From assembly GCA_963738185.1 (NCBI GenBank), contig CAVTVA010000003.1, forward strand, positions 1 through 64,000: a stretch of 64,000 nucleotides of DNA, in the 5' to 3' direction. Source of the DNA: AP-15 sp963738185 (GTDB taxonomy: Bacteria > Pseudomonadota > Alphaproteobacteria > ATCC43930 > CGMCC-115725). The notes beneath the pieces are model-generated. The model saw nothing but the letters and a program-made list of their open reading frames with translations. It did no database searches and was not told the DNA's origin. Shown here piece after piece: positions 1-8,209 of the stretch (position 1 is the stretch's first letter; each line of letters begins with the position of its first letter). A program made the translations under genes and the position numbers.

Positions 1-77
1 TGGGATTCGAACCCACGGTGGGGGTTGCCCACGCCGGTTTTCAAGACCGGTGCCTTAAACCGCTCGGCCACCCATCC
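1..77 (-). tRNA. tRNA-Ser(UGA), 3' end cut by window edge
   Basis: The reverse strand reads a GGATGGG acceptor arm, a D arm (GGCCGAGCGG), an anticodon stem CCGGT/ACCGG with the loop CTTGAAA, a long variable arm typical of serine tRNAs (GTGGG paired with CCCAC), and a T arm containing GGGTTCGAATCCCA. The anticodon TGA lies at 41-43, so the tRNA decodes UCA and probably other UCN codons. About a dozen 3' bases, including the acceptor partner and CCA end, lie outside the window. It is the only RNA gene I could identify. Confidence 0.93.
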
Positions 78-125
78 GGCGCGCCGCCCGAGCCGCCCCC
101 CGCCCGTCGCGCGCGGGGAGCCGTT

Positions 126-668
126 TCAGCTTCGGGCGAGCCGGCTTTCGACCTCGGCCTGCCATTGCGCGAGCGGCATAAAGCCCGGGGTCTCGCGGCA
201 ATGCTGCTCGGTCTCTGCCATGATCTCGTCGTTTGGCAGCGACAGGTCGATCGGCACGCCATGCGGCTGCGGCACATACCAGGGCGTGTCCATATAGATC
301 TCGATCTGGTTGCCCTCGGGGTCGGGGAAATAGCAGCTGAGCGCGTTGCCGTGGCTGGTCTGCCGGATCGTCTCGATCCCGGCATCGCGGGCGCGGCCGA
401 AGAGCGTCTTCAGCGCGTCGAGGTCGGGAACCTTGAACGACAGCTGGTTGACCGTGCTGACCCCCTCGGGCGCGCGCCCCGAGACGATGACGAATTGATG
501 GTGGTGGCCGGGTGCCGCGGTCATAAAGGCGAGCTCGCCGCCGCGGCTCGAAATGCCGCGATCGGAGACGACGAGGCCGACGACCTTGGTATAGAAATCG
601 ACCATCTTTGAGACGTCGCGGGCATAGACCCCGCAATGCGACAGCTGCGGGTGAACCGATGATGTCAT
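126..668 (-). CDS. VOC-fold (glyoxalase/extradiol dioxygenase-like) protein
   Basis: This 180-residue protein has the paired beta-alpha-beta-beta-beta pattern of the vicinal oxygen chelate superfamily. H11 (motif SHCGVYARD) and E123 (FPDPEGNQIEIY) sit where the first and last metal ligands of single-domain extradiol dioxygenases fall. By my alignment the middle ligand, usually His, is Q75 (NQLSFKV), so metal chemistry may differ. A tail after residue 130 is rich in W and E. The ATG at 668 has GGGAGG six bases upstream. It is the last gene of a Rieske oxygenase - HiPIP - VOC operon, which suggests ring cleavage or a downstream step on the hydroxylated product. The substrate cannot be read from sequence; a lyase or isomerase of the same fold is the main alternative. 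Confidence 0.85.
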   Translation of the reverse strand: MTSSVHPQLSHCGVYARDVSKMVDFYTKVVGLVVSDRGISSRGGELAFMTAAPGHHHQFVIVSGRAPEGVSTVNQLSFKVPDLDALKTLFGRARDAGIETIRQTSHGNALSCYFPDPEGNQIEIYMDTPWYVPQPHGVPIDLSLPNDEIMAETEQHCRETPGFMPLAQWQAEVESRLARS

Positions 669-714
669 GTTGACCTCCCGAGGTTGAATTGCACCAAAAG
701 ATGCGCCCGCCCGC

Positions 715-951
715 TCAATCCGGCAAATCGAAAAATCGGCACCAGCCGTGCGGGCTGATCTTGCCCGCGACGACGACGCAGCTGCCGGGCGGGCGAAACA
801 GCGTGCAGGCGGCGCAGCTGAGGCCGCCCTTTGGCCGGTCCTGATAGAATGCCGCGGCCTGCGACACCTGTTGCCGGGCCGGCGCCGCAGCGCCGATCGC
901 GAGCAACCCCGCCGCCGACAGCGCCGCCCGGATCACATTGCGCCGCAGCAG
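715..951 (-). CDS. High-potential iron-sulfur protein (HiPIP), probable CTG start
   Basis: The product is a small periplasmic [4Fe-4S] electron carrier. The four cluster cysteines are in HiPIP order and spacing, C46-x2-C49-x8-C58-x12-C71, with the family landmarks Y36-Q-D-R-P-K-G-G before the first Cys and ISPHGWC around the last. Read from CTG at 951 it begins LLRRNVIRAALSAAGLL, a twin-arginine type signal, as expected for a cofactor-loaded exported protein. No ATG, GTG or TTG lies between the upstream Rieske stop (979-981) and the RR pair. GAGGGA stands six bases before the CTG, whereas the first conventional start (GTG at 936) would delete both arginines and lie 21 bases from that site. 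It is the middle gene of the Rieske operon and a plausible electron donor to, or acceptor from, the oxygenase system. Confidence 0.85.
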   Translation of the reverse strand: MLRRNVIRAALSAAGLLAIGAAAPARQQVSQAAAFYQDRPKGGLSCAACTLFRPPGSCVVVAGKISPHGWCRFFDLPD

Positions 952-957
952 CGGCCG

Positions 958-963
958 TCCCTC
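958..963 (-). promoter_or_regulatory. Ribosome binding site supporting CTG start of HiPIP
   Basis: GAGGGA on the minus strand, six bases ahead of CTG at 951 and 21 bases ahead of the GTG at 936. Its spacing favours the CTG start, which keeps the twin-arginine pair. Confidence 0.5.
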
Positions 964-978
964 GCTAGCCCACGGCCG

Positions 979-2277
979 TCAGGCGCCGGCCAGCAGCGGC
1001 GGCTCCTTCAAATAGCTTTCGACGAGCCGTCGCCCCGTTTCCCGCATCATCTTTTTATCCATCGCCGCGTCCGAGGCCGGCGGCAAGCGTACGACCGTAT
1101 TGTTGCAATAGGTCGCGATCACTTTCCCATTGTCGCGGAACAGGCCCACCGGGTCGCTCCCGGCGGCGACCGCGCGAATGCCGCGCCGGACCTGGTTACG
1201 GAACATGCTGATCCCGCGGTCGGTTTCGCTGAGGTGCTCGAGCCCATGCACCGCGATCGGCCGCTGCGAGACCTGGGCCTCGTAATCGCCTGGGTGGAGC
1301 TGGCCCTCCTCATAGGTGTCGGCGGCGAGCTGGCCGGGCAGCATGATATCGCGGTCGGCCCACCAGGCCGGCGTCGTCACCGCGTCGGTCTCGCAGACAT
1401 GGCGGAACTCGATCAGCATCGTGTTGGTGTCGTCGAGCGGAACCGCCCAGCGGGTCATCATCGGGCCGCTGAACGCGCGCTCTTCGCGCCCGGTCTCCCA
1501 GATCGGCGCCACCTGCTGCAGGTTGGGCAGCACCACCTCGACCATCCGGGTCCACAGGTTATCGCCGATCCGGCGGGTCCCGACATAAACCATGCCGATC
1601 GGCGTCTCGACATATTCCAGTTCGGGCAACACGCCGAACTCTTCGGTAAAGACCGCGCCGGCGACGATCGTATGCAAAAACGCGGTATGGACCGGGTCCA
1701 TCGTGTTTTCATGGACCTGCAGCCAGTTCGCCGGAAAACAATATTTCCGGCCCGGGATCATGCGGTAGCCCGGCCGGTGGTAGGTGTCATAGACCGGGAA
1801 GGTCGGCTTCAGCTCGGGCGGGCCCATATAGGCAAAGACGATGCCGTTCGCCTCGTGGATCGGATAGGCGCCGTGAAAGAGGCGGTCCTTCAACGTGCTG
1901 TCGGCGGGCTCGCCGGGGGTCTCGAGGATCGTCCCGTCGGCGCCGAACAGCCAGCCGTGGTAGCAGCAGCGGATGCCGCGCTCGCCGACCAGCCCGAACT
2001 CGAGCGACGTGCCGCGATGCGGGCAGTGCAGCTCCAGGAGGCCGGCGGTGCCGCTCCGGTCGCGAAACGCCACCAGGTCCTCGCCCATGATCTTGAGGCG
2101 CAGCGGCAGGTCCTTCAGCTCGTCGGAAAAGCACACCGGCTGCCAAAAGCGGCGCAGATATTCGCCGCCGGGCGTATTGGGGCCGACATGGGTCAGCTCG
2201 GCATCCTCCGCGGGGATGTCGCGGTGCAAATAGCCGCCATACCGCGTCTTCAAAAACGGGGCCCGGACTGCCGCCAT
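979..2277 (-). CDS. Rieske non-heme iron oxygenase, alpha subunit
   Basis: The 432-residue protein is an aromatic ring-hydroxylating or O-demethylating oxygenase component. The Rieske [2Fe-2S] site is C85-P-H87 and C104-x2-H107. The mononuclear iron site begins in NTMDPVHTAFLH with H197 and H202. The family couples NAD(P)H-derived electrons through a reductase and ferredoxin to O2 activation. No reductase is visible in the window, but a HiPIP follows directly. The ATG at 2277 is preceded by AGGAGG at good spacing; the reading frame runs a further 50 codons upstream, but that part is arginine-rich and unlike the family. Phthalate-dioxygenase type is my best guess. It heads the Rieske - HiPIP - VOC operon. 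Confidence 0.92.
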   Translation of the reverse strand: MAAVRAPFLKTRYGGYLHRDIPAEDAELTHVGPNTPGGEYLRRFWQPVCFSDELKDLPLRLKIMGEDLVAFRDRSGTAGLLELHCPHRGTSLEFGLVGERGIRCCYHGWLFGADGTILETPGEPADSTLKDRLFHGAYPIHEANGIVFAYMGPPELKPTFPVYDTYHRPGYRMIPGRKYCFPANWLQVHENTMDPVHTAFLHTIVAGAVFTEEFGVLPELEYVETPIGMVYVGTRRIGDNLWTRMVEVVLPNLQQVAPIWETGREERAFSGPMMTRWAVPLDDTNTMLIEFRHVCETDAVTTPAWWADRDIMLPGQLAADTYEEGQLHPGDYEAQVSQRPIAVHGLEHLSETDRGISMFRNQVRRGIRAVAAGSDPVGLFRDNGKVIATYCNNTVVRLPPASDAAMDKKMMRETGRRLVESYLKEPPLLAGA

Positions 2278-3005
2278 CAGAAACCTCCTGTGGATAAGCC
2301 GCTTCGAGCGGGTTTTTTCGGAATCTGCCGCGAGAATGCGACGAAGGCAACATCGTCTCAGGCCAAAAGGTCGCGCCGGTCGGGAGCATGCGGCGGCTCT
2401 GCCGACGACAGCCACTTTGGCATGCATCGTCTGGCCTGTTCCGTCTGTTCTTTGCAGGAAATTAACAGGTGGGTTACACTCATAGATTGCATAACTACAA
2501 TGATTGGATGCGCTGTTCTGGTTCCAAAATGCCCCGCGGCCTCAACTCGCACCGGGTATTAAACCACCGCAAATCGGTAATTTGACGGTCGCGTTCTTGC
2601 CGGACTGTGTAGCGGCAGCGATGATCCCTGGTTGAAGCTGCAACCTTGGGCAGTGCGACGCGCGGAGAGGGCCTTCGAGGGGCAGGTGCGGCGCGCGGGG
2701 CTGGTTGCGACCAATTCGATCCGCGGGCGGCGCCAGCCGGCAGCTGCTGGACCGCGTCGCGCAACATGGCGCGATTTTTGACGCGTGGGATGACGAGCCG
2801 AGGGTTAGGTCGGGACGGGGCGGCGATCGGGTCGTTTTCCCAGGAAGCGGTCAGCCGTCGCGGAACTTGCCTCACCGTCTCGCATCCAGCATAGTTCCAA
2901 AGTGCGGAACCGTGGCACGTCCGGTCGTCCGCAGCGGGGCTCATGAGGCCACGCGCCTATGAGTTCAGGGCAGCGAAGCCGAGGGCGCACTATGGGGAGG
3001 AGTCC
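2278..3005. other. Gene-free stretch between divergent units
   Basis: These 728 bases separate the minus-strand Rieske operon from the plus-strand serine hydrolase. The part around 2450-2520 is relatively AT-rich and is the likely promoter region of the oxygenase operon, though I cannot place -35 and -10 boxes with confidence. Open frames here (for example 2495-2944 on the minus strand) have no recognisable domain and look like GC-rich chance frames. Confidence 0.5.
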
Positions 3006-4028
3006 ATGCAGCGCCGGCGGCTCTTCACGCTGCCCGCCGCGGCGGCGTTGACAACAACGCTCGCGGCGTCCGCCGTGACCGACGCCGCGCCGGCGGCTAC
3101 GGGTGATGATGATCGGCAAGGAAGAGGCAGCGGCGGCCTCGGCGCGGCGCTGCGGCGCTACCTCGCCCTGCCGGGGACCAAGAGCTACCTGATCCACGCC
3201 GGCCCGGGCGGATCCCTCGGCCGCGTCGCGCACCGGCCCAACCTCTTCCTGTTTACCGCCAGCGCCTACAAGACCTTCGTGCTCGGCCAGTACCTGCGCG
3301 ACAGCGAGGCGGGGCGGCTCGCCCTCGGCAAGCCGCTGGCCATCGACGACAGCGTGCGCATGGTCGGCAGCTCGGTGTTCCTCGAACTGGCCGGCGAGAC
3401 CCAGGCGCGCTCGGTGCTGGACGCGATGATCGCCTACAGCGACAACACCGCGACCGACCTCGCGACGAGAACGGTCGGCGCCGACCGGGTGCGCGCGCTC
3501 ATAGCAGGAGCCGGGCTGCGCTCCATCCGCATCCCGGACTCCACGCGCCGCTTTGCCTCCTACGCCCTGGGCGCGCCGGCCGGGGTGGACCTGGGCTGGC
3601 CGGGGATCCGGGAGGCCTACGAGAAGCCACCCGGCCCCATCCGCCCACCGCTCAACGACGTGATCACGCTGGCCGGCAGCGCGCGCGACTTCGTCTCCTG
3701 GTACGAGCAGGCGCTGGCCGGGGCGTTTTTCAGCGAGCCGGAGACGCTTACGGAGTTCAAGCGCATCCAGGCCACATCGGTGCAGATCCCCCTGGCGGTG
3801 CCGCCGGACACGCCCGCCTACGCCAAGGGCGGGGAGCTGCCGTGGCCGGGGCTCAGCACCAAGAGCTTCGCCGGGCAGATCGTGGTCGGGGCCGAGGAGC
3901 AGACACCCGTGACGTTCTGCTTCATCGTGAACTGGGACGGGCTCCTGAGCGAGTTCCCTGCGGTCGAGGCCGAGTTCTTCACGGCTATCAAGGGCATCCT
4001 GACAGCGCTCAAGCAGGTGCTGCAGTGA
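3006..4028 (+). CDS. Beta-lactamase/PBP-fold serine hydrolase, secreted
   Basis: A 340-residue class A beta-lactamase-related protein. It starts with an arginine-rich signal (MQRRRLFTLPAAAAL), then carries the S86-A-Y-K89 nucleophile motif, the S145-D-N147 loop and K274-G-G276 in place of KTG. At the omega-loop position equivalent to E166 of TEM the sequence is IRPPLN, so the deacylation glutamate seems absent. That argues against true beta-lactamase activity and for a penicillin-binding or esterase role in the periplasm. The ATG at 3006 has a strong GGGGAGGAG upstream. The next gene, also secreted, is an M23 peptidase, so the pair may act on peptidoglycan. The alignment was made by eye, so the missing Glu is a moderate claim. 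Confidence 0.82.
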   Translation: MQRRRLFTLPAAAALTTTLAASAVTDAAPAATGDDDRQGRGSGGLGAALRRYLALPGTKSYLIHAGPGGSLGRVAHRPNLFLFTASAYKTFVLGQYLRDSEAGRLALGKPLAIDDSVRMVGSSVFLELAGETQARSVLDAMIAYSDNTATDLATRTVGADRVRALIAGAGLRSIRIPDSTRRFASYALGAPAGVDLGWPGIREAYEKPPGPIRPPLNDVITLAGSARDFVSWYEQALAGAFFSEPETLTEFKRIQATSVQIPLAVPPDTPAYAKGGELPWPGLSTKSFAGQIVVGAEEQTPVTFCFIVNWDGLLSEFPAVEAEFFTAIKGILTALKQVLQ

Positions 4029-4187
4029 CCGGCACGCACACCGGGTGGACGGGCGCCGCGGCCAGGCGGGGCGGTCCTATGGATCGGGTCGCATGCGCCC
4101 GCCGTTCCGCCTTGCCGCCGGAATGTCTCTGTGAAAGCTTAGTGGGTCCGCCTCAGACGCGGGGCTAGGCGCTCAAGGGAGGTCACC

Positions 4188-5558
4188 ATGACGACGCCGC
4201 TACGGACGCGCCACCGCCTCACCTATGTCTTGGCCGCGCTCTCGGCGGGAGCCTTGATCGCCGTCGCCGCGGCGCCGCAGCGTGCGCGGGCCGAGAACAG
4301 CAGGGCGCAGGCTGCGCCGGACGCCGGGGCGGCGGCAGACCACTGGTGCTCCAGGATCCCGCCCGGCTTTGGGCACCCACCGGTCAACCTCACCCCGGTC
4401 ATCTTGCAGGTGCTGCAGCGCTCGGTCGAGCCGGTGCCGGCCACGGACGGGCTGATCCACCTCGTCTACGCGGCTCTGGCGACGAACGTCACGGCACAGC
4501 CGGTTCGGATCGTCAGCGTCGTGCCGGTCGATCCGCTCGCCGGCTTCAGCCCGACCGGGCGCAACCTCATCACGGACGCGCAGGGCCGCGACGTCGCCGG
4601 CAAGATCACGTCGCCGGTCGACATCGTGCCCCCCGACCCCGAGGTACCGGAACCCGTGCCTGGCTTCGCGACCAGCGTGCCGGCCCTGAGCTCGGGGCTG
4701 ATGTACTTCGACGTGACCTACACCGCCCCGGACCAGGTGCCGAGCCTGCTCGCCCACGCGATCACGCTCGCTTCGCCCGACGGCGGCGGGCCAGGCACGC
4801 CCGCGCTCACCGACCCGGTGCCGGTGGGCTGCTTGAAGCTGGCGGTGCTGCACCCGCCCCTGGTCGGGCACGGCTGGATCGCCTTCGCAGGCTGCTGCAC
4901 TGTCGCGGCGTATCATCGAACCGCCATCTCGCCGATCAACGGCCTCCTGCAGGCGGGGGAGCAGTTCGCCATCGACTTCGAACAGGCCGGGCCGAACAAC
5001 GCTTGCTGCAACGGACCGCCCGGGGCCCTGCGCTCCTGGTGGGGCTACGACACGCCGGTCCTGGCGGCGGCTCCCGGCGTGGTCGTCACCGTCGTGGACG
5101 GCATTCCCGACCAGCAGCCCGTGGGCACGCTTACGCCCCCGCCCCTCGCGGACGATGCGGGCAATTCGGTCGTCGAGGACATCGGCGGCGGCCGGTACGT
5201 CACCTACGCGCACCTCAAGCCCGGCACGATCCCGGTCGCGGTCCGCAAGGGCGCACACCTGAGCACGGGGCAGCTGATCGGCCACGTCGGCAACTCGGGC
5301 AACAGCCTATCGCCGCACCTGCATTTCCAGGTGCAGGATGGCCCGGTGCACTATGATGCCACGGGCCTGCCGTTCGTGTTCGACACGCAGCTGCTCGAGG
5401 GCAGAGTGCCCGAGCCCCCCACGCTCGACATAAACAAGCCGGAGACTATCGACTGGATAAACGGCGTGCCTCAGACCATCGACCGGACGGGCGCCGGGGT
5501 GCAGCGCGGCCGGATGCCGGAGCGCAACGGGGTGTTTGGCTACAACCTGTCCCGGTAG
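4188..5558 (+). CDS. Secreted M23 (LytM-type) metallopeptidase
   Basis: This 456-residue protein has a cleavable signal (hydrophobic stretch at about 12-35, AxA-type end near ARA). A proline-rich beta domain spans about 60-225 and an M23 peptidase domain about 240-385. The zinc/catalytic signature is YAHLKPG (H342) and SPHLHFQV (H377, H379); the first metal ligands are probably H243 and D263 in the FAIDF segment. A cysteine cluster (C236, C237, C273, C274) suggests disulfides. The start ATG follows GGGAGGTC. The family cleaves peptidoglycan cross-bridges. It sits 159 bases after the serine hydrolase on the same strand, in a plus-strand patch whose third member is a decayed methyltransferase gene, which hints at imported DNA. 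Confidence 0.85.
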   Translation: MTTPLRTRHRLTYVLAALSAGALIAVAAAPQRARAENSRAQAAPDAGAAADHWCSRIPPGFGHPPVNLTPVILQVLQRSVEPVPATDGLIHLVYAALATNVTAQPVRIVSVVPVDPLAGFSPTGRNLITDAQGRDVAGKITSPVDIVPPDPEVPEPVPGFATSVPALSSGLMYFDVTYTAPDQVPSLLAHAITLASPDGGGPGTPALTDPVPVGCLKLAVLHPPLVGHGWIAFAGCCTVAAYHRTAISPINGLLQAGEQFAIDFEQAGPNNACCNGPPGALRSWWGYDTPVLAAAPGVVVTVVDGIPDQQPVGTLTPPPLADDAGNSVVEDIGGGRYVTYAHLKPGTIPVAVRKGAHLSTGQLIGHVGNSGNSLSPHLHFQVQDGPVHYDATGLPFVFDTQLLEGRVPEPPTLDINKPETIDWINGVPQTIDRTGAGVQRGRMPERNGVFGYNLSR

Positions 5559-5685
5559 CGGCGCCGACCCGGGCCGGCGCCGCGTAGGATCCGCGGGAGT
5601 CGAATGCAGAACTCCGGTGCAGATGTCGGCTCAGGGTCGAAGCCGAACTCCAAACGCGAGACGCTACCCCCAAAAAAGGGGCTTG

Positions 5686-6186
5686 TCGGTGGCGATCCGA
5701 TTACAGAAGGTGATCGCTTCCGATAAGGACTGCGTGTCTGGGTTATTGAACAGCAGGTTTCACAATACCTGGTCGCTGCGCATGGGATCGTGGTATGGCG
5801 TCGGAAGCGATCCTCGGTACACGATTGGGACGACGTTCGAAACCTTCGCCTTCCCGAGGGGCTGACGCCGAACATTGCAGTGGCGGAGTATGCCGAGGAT
5901 GCGCGGACGGTGGCGATTGGCGGCGGCGCGGCGGCTCCGCCGGATTTGGTCAAGGTGGTGCCGGGATTTCCCGACCGGATTGTGCCGGTCGCTCGAAGGC
6001 CGCGGCAATCTTGAAGAAACGCACCGTGACCAACCTCTACAACGAGCGGCCAGCCTGGCTCGACAATATCCATCGCGAGCTTGATGCCGCGGTCGCCGCC
6101 GCCTATGGCTGGCCCGCCAAGATCGCCGAGGAGGGCGCTGGCGCGGCTGCTCGAGCTGAACCGCGCGCGCCGCGGGCGGGCGGTAG
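5686..6186 (+). pseudogene. Decayed 3' end of MmeI-like DNA methyltransferase
   Basis: Four successive pieces in shifting plus-strand frames together look like the C-terminal target-recognition part of class I DNA methyltransferases of the MmeI/type IIL kind. They are IASDKDCVSGLLNSRFHNTW and TTFETFAF (about 5686-5862), PEGLTPNIAVAEYAEDAR to PGFPDRIVP (about 5853-5990), KAAAILKKRTVTNLYNERP to AAYGWPAKI (about 5993-6125), and ALARLLELNRAR (about 6126-6186). No catalytic NPPY or SAM motif remains, so the 5' part is lost. At least three frame changes occur in 500 bases, more than elsewhere in the window, so this looks like a genuine relic rather than only read error. It ends next to a palindromic repeat. 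Recognition of the family is from memory of conserved wording. Confidence 0.65.
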
Positions 6187-6190
6187 CGGC

Positions 6191-6230
6191 CCCTCACCCC
6201 GGCCCTCTCCCCGCAAGCGGGGCGAGGGAG
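6191..6230. repeat. Palindromic extragenic repeat, copy 1
   Basis: A CCCTCACCCCGGCCCTCTCC arm leads into CCCCGCAAGCGGGG and then a GAGGGAG arm. The same build recurs near 10603, 13325 and 20363. It lies between the methyltransferase relic and the aquaporin and could end transcription from either side. Confidence 0.65.
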
Positions 6231-6298
6231 CAGAGAGCCAGCGGTCGGCGGCGAGGCGCCGGCCCCCTTGTGGGAACCCCCGGTGGGCTGGTGACGCC

Positions 6299-7036
6299 TC
6301 AGGCGACCCGCTGCTCTTCGACGACGACGGTCTCGACCACGGTCACCTCGCCGCGATACATCCAGCGGGTGAACAAGCCGGCGACTGCCGCGCCGAGGAT
6401 CGGGGCCAGCCAGAACAGCCACAGCTGATGGACAAACGGGGCGCCGGCGAACAAGGCCGGGCCGGTGCTGCGCGCCGGGTTGATCGAAGCGTTGGTGACC
6501 GGGATCATGAACAGGTTGGTCAGCATCAGGCACAGGCCGATCGGGATGCCGGCGAAGCCGACCGCCGCGCCCTTCGAAGTCGAGCCGATGATCACGAAGA
6601 TGAAAAAGCCGGTGGCCACCGCCTCGCCGAGGAAGCACGCGCCCATCCCGTATTTGCCGGGGCTGAGATCGCCATACCCGTTGGCGGCGAAATTGCCGGG
6701 GACCCAGCCCACCTTGCCCGAGGCGATCACGTACAGCACGGCGGAGGCGACGATCGCGCCGATCACCTGGATGATGATGTAGGGCAGCACGTCGGCGCCC
6801 TTGAACCGGCCGCCGGCCCACAACCCGACCGTCACTGCCGAGTTGAAATGGCCGCCCGAGATGTGCCCGACGGCATAGGCCATGGTCAGCACCGCCAGGC
6901 CAAAGGCGAACGAAACGCCGAGAAAGCCGATGCCGAGCCCCGGATACGCCGCGGCCAGCAACGCCGAGCCGCAGCCGGCAAAAACCAGCCAAAACGTCCC
7001 GAAGAATTCGGCCCCAAGGCGACGCGTCATGTCCAT
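6299..7036 (-). CDS. aqpZ: Aquaporin Z-like channel with altered pore residues
   Basis: A 245-residue MIP-family channel with six membrane segments and two half-helices, closely following the E. coli AqpZ pattern (GTFWLVFAGCGSA, VGHISGGHFN, IPVTNASINPARS). Two deviations stand out. The first NPA box reads N65-S66-A67. The aromatic/arginine filter aligns as F45, N174, A183 and R189, where AqpZ has F, H, T and R. A wider filter without His suggests passage of solutes other than water, such as glycerol or ammonia; this is inference. ATG at 7036 is preceded by GGGAGGAAG; M3 is an alternative start. The C-terminus ends in an acidic VETVVVEEQ tail. It stands alone, downstream of the lipid A operon on the same strand after a 257-base AT-richer gap. 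Confidence 0.93.
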   Translation of the reverse strand: MDMTRRLGAEFFGTFWLVFAGCGSALLAAAYPGLGIGFLGVSFAFGLAVLTMAYAVGHISGGHFNSAVTVGLWAGGRFKGADVLPYIIIQVIGAIVASAVLYVIASGKVGWVPGNFAANGYGDLSPGKYGMGACFLGEAVATGFFIFVIIGSTSKGAAVGFAGIPIGLCLMLTNLFMIPVTNASINPARSTGPALFAGAPFVHQLWLFWLAPILGAAVAGLFTRWMYRGEVTVVETVVVEEQRVA

Positions 7037-7293
7037 GGTCTTCCTCCCGCTAGGTCCGACTCATCGCTTGGTCGGCCTGACCCACACCAGCAACTCTACT
7101 TCTGCAGGTTCGCCGGGGCTCAATGGCCAATACAACAGACATTTTCGATGATCAGACCAGAGCGCGGCGCAGAGCAACTCTGGTTGGGAAGCAAAATCGC
7201 GGGCATTTTTGCTTTAGTTAGAGTTACGCTAATTCCAATTCTCTGTTCGCCCCCGCTGTGGTGCGGTTTGGATTTAATCTAATCAGCTGCGTC

Positions 7294-8209
7294 CTAATCC
7301 GGCCAGCGCCGGTGCACCCACAGCCACAGCTCGGGGCGGTCGCGGATCCAGGCCTCCAACGTGGCGTTGACCGCCGTCGTCAGCGCCGCGATGTCGGCCC
7401 GCTGATCGCCACTGCGCGGCAGCGGCAATGGCGGGGACACGGTCAGGCGAAAGCGCGCCCCCGCTAGCCGCTCAACCCGCGCCGGCAGGACGTCGCAGTC
7501 GAAGCGGAGCGCGAATAGCGCCAGCGCCGGGGCGGTCATCGCCGGCCGGCCGAAGAACGGCGCCGCGATCCCGTCGTTGAGCTTCTGGTCGGCGAGCAGG
7601 GTCAGGTGCTCGCCGCGGGACAAAACCGCGAACGCGCGGCGGGCCGCCGACGCGCCCTTGGCAATGTATTCGCCGCGGTCGCCGCGGAACCGGGCGATCA
7701 GCCGGTCGACCAAGGGATTGTTGGCGGCCCGATAGATCTGCGTGAACGGCGCCCCGTATTGCGCCGCGGCGAGCGCGCAGATCTCCCAGTTGGCGAGATG
7801 GCCGGAAAAGATAATCATCCGCCGCCTGGTCGCGACCGCCCGGTCCAGGTGCTCGAGGCCGTACGTCTCGACCCGCCCGCCCGGTGCGAACACGCGGATT
7901 TCGTGCAGATGCGGGTACTCGGCGGCGACGCGCCCGAGATTGTCCCACATGCCGATCACGATGCGCTCGATCTCGCTCGGGGAACGCTCGGGAAAGGCGC
8001 GGCGCAGATTGATGCGGGCGCGCTTGGAGACGCCGAGATGTGGGCCGAGGCGCCGCCCGATCGCGCCGCCGAGCGCCGACGCCCAATCGATCGGCAGCAC
8101 TGCGAAGCGCGCCGAACGCCAGGGCGGCTCCCCAGGCTTCGAGCCGGTGGCCGAGGCGCGGCCGGTCAGCGCGGCTGGCCGGTCGAGATTGCGGCCATTG
8201 CCGACGCAT
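7294..8209 (-). other. Probable native extent of LpxL-type lauroyl acyltransferase gene
   Basis: If the extra base at about 8101 is removed, an ATG at 8209 opens a gene of roughly 304 codons. Its product would have a short basic N-terminus, a hydrophobic helix (AWGAALAFGALRVLPIDW), then the acyltransferase core with HLANWE and the RFRGDRGEYI region. It would transfer a secondary acyl chain to Kdo2-lipid IVA at the inner membrane. As written in this sequence it is in frame with lpxK and has no separate start. Confidence 0.6.

Noticed and set aside
748..2562. A 604-codon open frame on the plus strand
   Set aside because: It runs antisense to the Rieske and HiPIP genes and its protein is Arg/Asp/His-rich with no domain; a GC-rich shadow.
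2495..2944. A 149-codon minus-strand frame in the gap upstream of the serine hydrolase
   Set aside because: No start with a ribosome site, no recognisable motif, and Arg/Pro-rich text typical of chance frames in GC-rich DNA.
3006..4028. Calling this gene an antibiotic-resistance beta-lactamase
   Set aside because: The omega-loop Glu appears absent and KTG is KGG, so resistance function is not supported.
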